This document shows positions 5,343 to 6,933 of a stretch of DNA of 6,933 bases, one piece after another. This DNA comes from JBEKYH01 sp049511115 (GTDB lineage: Bacteria; Planctomycetota; Phycisphaerae; Tepidisphaerales; Tepidisphaeraceae). Both the position numbers and the translations under genes were made by a program. Below the pieces are notes generated by a model. It made no database searches. It was given only the letters and a program-made list of their open reading frames with translations, and was not told the DNA's origin. Position 1 is the first letter of the stretch, and every line of letters starts with the position of its first letter. The stretch covers positions 1 to 6,933 of the forward strand of contig JBEKYH010000278.1 of the NCBI GenBank assembly GCA_049511115.1. Reading direction: 5' to 3'.

Positions 5343-6587
5343 CTAGGCGGCCTTTGCCGCTCCCGCCTCCGGATGCAACGGGATCATCGCGCCCACCCCC
5401 TCCGCCCGATACTCCGGCACCGCTTGCCGCAGCGCCGACAGAATTTGCTCACGCGAACCATGTACGACGGAACCAAGCCTCTCCACCATCTGTGCCGCCT
5501 GTTGCGCCGACGCGGGGTTGAGTTGCCATATGCGAATTTTCGCATGACTCGTTGGCTTCGTCCGCTCGGTCTGCCCGGCCAGTTCCTCGCTGAGTTTTTC
5601 ACCCGGCCGGATGCCAGTGAAATGAATGGCGATGTCCTCGTTGGGCTTTAGGCCGCTACGGCGGATCATTTCCGTGGCCAGGTCGAGAATCCGGATCGGC
5701 TCCCCCATGTCCAGGACGAATATCTCGCCCCCCTTCCCGATCGCGCCGGCCTGCATCACCAACTGGCTCGCTTCGGGAATAGTCATGAAAAACCGCCGCA
5801 TTTCCGGATGCGTGACCGTCACCGGCCCGCCCGCTTCGATCTGCTTGCGGAAGATCGGCACAACGCTGCCGCTGCTGCCCAGGACGTTGCCAAAGCGCAC
5901 CGCCACAAACCGCGTGCGGCATTGGGGGTTGTTGAGCGATTGAATGTAAATCTCCGCACAGCGCTTGGCCGCCCCCATGACGCTGGTCGGGTTGACCGCT
6001 TTGTCGGTGCTGACCATCACAAACGCCGCGACGCCCGATTTCACCGCCTCGTCCGCGACTGTCTTGGTCCCCAGGACATTGTTCTTGATCGCCTCGCCGG
6101 GATGAAGCTCCATCATGGGGACGTGCTTGTGGGCCGCGCAGTGAAACACCACCTGCGGCTTTTCCGCCGCGAAAATTGCCGCGATCCGACGGCTGTCGAT
6201 GATGTCAGCAATATAAGGCGCGATATCCGCCCCCACCCAGCGGTGATTGAGTTCGCGGTCGATTTCAAATAGGGCGTTTTCCGCCTGATCCAGCAGGATG
6301 AGCCGGCTGGGGCAGAATTTCAGGCTCTGCCGGCAGATTTCCGAACCAATGCTGCCGCCGGCGCCGGTAACCAGGACGCGTTTACCGGCTAGGAACCGCT
6401 GTAATTCAGGAGTATCGAGGTTAATCGCGGGCCGGCCGAGAAGATCCAGAACATCAACCGCACATGCCGCCCCGCGCGGTTTGCGATTTTCGCCGCCCGC
6501 GACTCGTGATCCTTCGCGCGCACCCAAGCCACCGCCCGTGCGGCGGGAGAACGCCCCCCAGAGCCGGCGAAGTGTTTGCGTGGCCAT
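5343..6587 (-). CDS. Nucleotide-sugar 4,6-dehydratase, CapD/WbpM class, lacking the membrane domain
   Basis: A 414-residue extended SDR enzyme acting on UDP-linked amino sugars for surface polysaccharide. Rossmann motif GAGGSIG at 75-81; Asp100 (LILLDQAENALFEID) for NAD ribose; FHCAAHKHVPMME (148-160); STDKAVNP (193-200) and MGAAKR (204-209). Met204 sits where most SDRs have Tyr, giving the altered Ser-Met-Lys triad known in WbpM-type dehydratases. Later blocks VRFGNVLGSSGSVVPIF, RRFFMTIPEA and FTGIRPGEKLSEEL confirm the Polysacc_synt_2 family. Full-length relatives (about 600 residues) carry four TM helices and a CoA-binding-like domain before the linker; here only the linker (DLLGRPAINLD, 48-58) remains, after about 43 basic, low-complexity residues. 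The ATG at 6587 has only a weak upstream SD. Substrate is not readable; UDP-GlcNAc is the family default. Confidence 0.9.
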   Translation of the reverse strand: MATQTLRRLWGAFSRRTGGGLGAREGSRVAGGENRKPRGAACAVDVLDLLGRPAINLDTPELQRFLAGKRVLVTGAGGSIGSEICRQSLKFCPSRLILLDQAENALFEIDRELNHRWVGADIAPYIADIIDSRRIAAIFAAEKPQVVFHCAAHKHVPMMELHPGEAIKNNVLGTKTVADEAVKSGVAAFVMVSTDKAVNPTSVMGAAKRCAEIYIQSLNNPQCRTRFVAVRFGNVLGSSGSVVPIFRKQIEAGGPVTVTHPEMRRFFMTIPEASQLVMQAGAIGKGGEIFVLDMGEPIRILDLATEMIRRSGLKPNEDIAIHFTGIRPGEKLSEELAGQTERTKPTSHAKIRIWQLNPASAQQAAQMVERLGSVVHGSREQILSALRQAVPEYRAEGVGAMIPLHPEAGAAKAA

Positions 6588-6635
6588 GTATCGACCCGCA
6601 TCAGTTATCGGAGAAAGGGACCTTGGCGGTTGAAA

Positions 6636-6933
6636 TTATTGCAGGGTCCGCGCCCAGTCGCGGAAAGACCGAAGAATTGTGGTTTCATCAAGGGTCGCGA
6701 ACATCGCCAGGAAGCGATCAATGTCCGCTGGCGTCAGTCGCGGTAGCGCTTCGCTCCGTTCAATAGGCCGGTATCGTCCATCGGCGCTTAGTTTTAGGAA
6801 ATGAATTTGCTTGCCGTCGTGACGCCAGACCTCATTAATCCCCAAGCCAGCGTAAATCGATTGGCGATTCATCGGCGAGTGGGTGATATCAATCTCGACT
6901 GCCAGATCGGGGGGCGGATCGCAGATCAGCCAC
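6636..6933 (-). CDS. Uma2 family protein, C-terminal part (cut by window edge)
   Basis: The minus-strand frame is open at the window edge, so the start lies outside. The visible 98 residues begin WLICDPPPDLAVEIDITH and continue SPMNRQSIYAGLGINEVWR, the conserved core of Uma2 (PD-(D/E)XK-like putative endonuclease) proteins. The PD and E of PDLAVEID are present. At the position where relatives usually have a Lys (in N-K-Q type helices) this protein reads MNRQSIYA, so the Lys appears replaced by Arg. The remaining strands (QIHFLKLSADGRYRPI) and ADIDRFLAMF helix are typical. Uma2 copies are very numerous in cyanobacteria and planctomycetes, and their function is unproven. The stop lies 48 bp upstream of the dehydratase start on the same strand; a functional link is not implied. 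Confidence 0.85.
   Translation of the reverse strand, partial: WLICDPPPDLAVEIDITHSPMNRQSIYAGLGINEVWRHDGKQIHFLKLSADGRYRPIERSEALPRLTPADIDRFLAMFATLDETTILRSFRDWARTLQ

Noticed and set aside
5808..6272. Plus-strand frames within the dehydratase gene
   Set aside because: They are opposite the conserved Rossmann and catalytic motifs of the minus-strand dehydratase; no independent SD or domain.

Overview
The window looks like a chromosomal segment from a moderately GC-rich bacterium. The protein set (a DUF502 membrane protein, a Uma2-family fragment, a PIN-type toxin gene, and a short CapD/WbpM-like dehydratase beside regulatory PTS genes) fits Planctomycetota, possibly a Phycisphaerae-like lineage. 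That placement is inferred from family resemblance only; no rRNA or other phylogenetic marker is present. Most genes are on the minus strand.

Left block (164-4181, minus strand, transcribed right to left): a DUF502 two-TM membrane protein, then an unlisted 58-codon open frame, then a short-form ribosome hibernation factor (hpf), a PtsN-type PTS IIA domain protein, HPr and Enzyme I (ptsI). The last three form a complete phosphate relay, PEP -> EI His191 -> HPr His -> IIA His69, with no sugar permease (EIIB/EIIC) in view. The hpf-IIA-HPr order resembles the proteobacterial rpoN/PTS-Ntr locus. The likely job is regulation by phosphorylation state together with ribosome hibernation, not sugar uptake. 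HPr and EI are separated by 13 bp, and IIA and HPr also by 13 bp if HPr starts at the GTG with the strong Shine-Dalgarno site. Downstream of ptsI (1-163) there is only a strong hairpin and a pyrimidine-rich tract.

Middle (4182-5342): a 298-bp divergent promoter region with candidate promoters in both directions. It is followed by a plus-strand type II toxin-antitoxin pair: a ribbon-helix-helix-like small protein and a PIN-domain ribonuclease toxin. The pair sits between two minus-strand blocks, and a 7-bp inverted repeat lies in the convergent gap after it.

Right block (5343-6933, minus strand): a nucleotide-sugar 4,6-dehydratase of the CapD/WbpM class that has lost the usual membrane N-terminal half but keeps the linker. 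Upstream of it is the C-terminal part of a Uma2-family (PD-(D/E)XK-like) protein that runs off the window edge.

I see no CRISPR array, tRNA, rRNA or insertion sequence. The most useful second-look items are the small open frame nested between DUF502 and hpf, the compact permease-less PTS relay, the N-terminally shortened dehydratase, and the palindrome over the DUF502 promoter.
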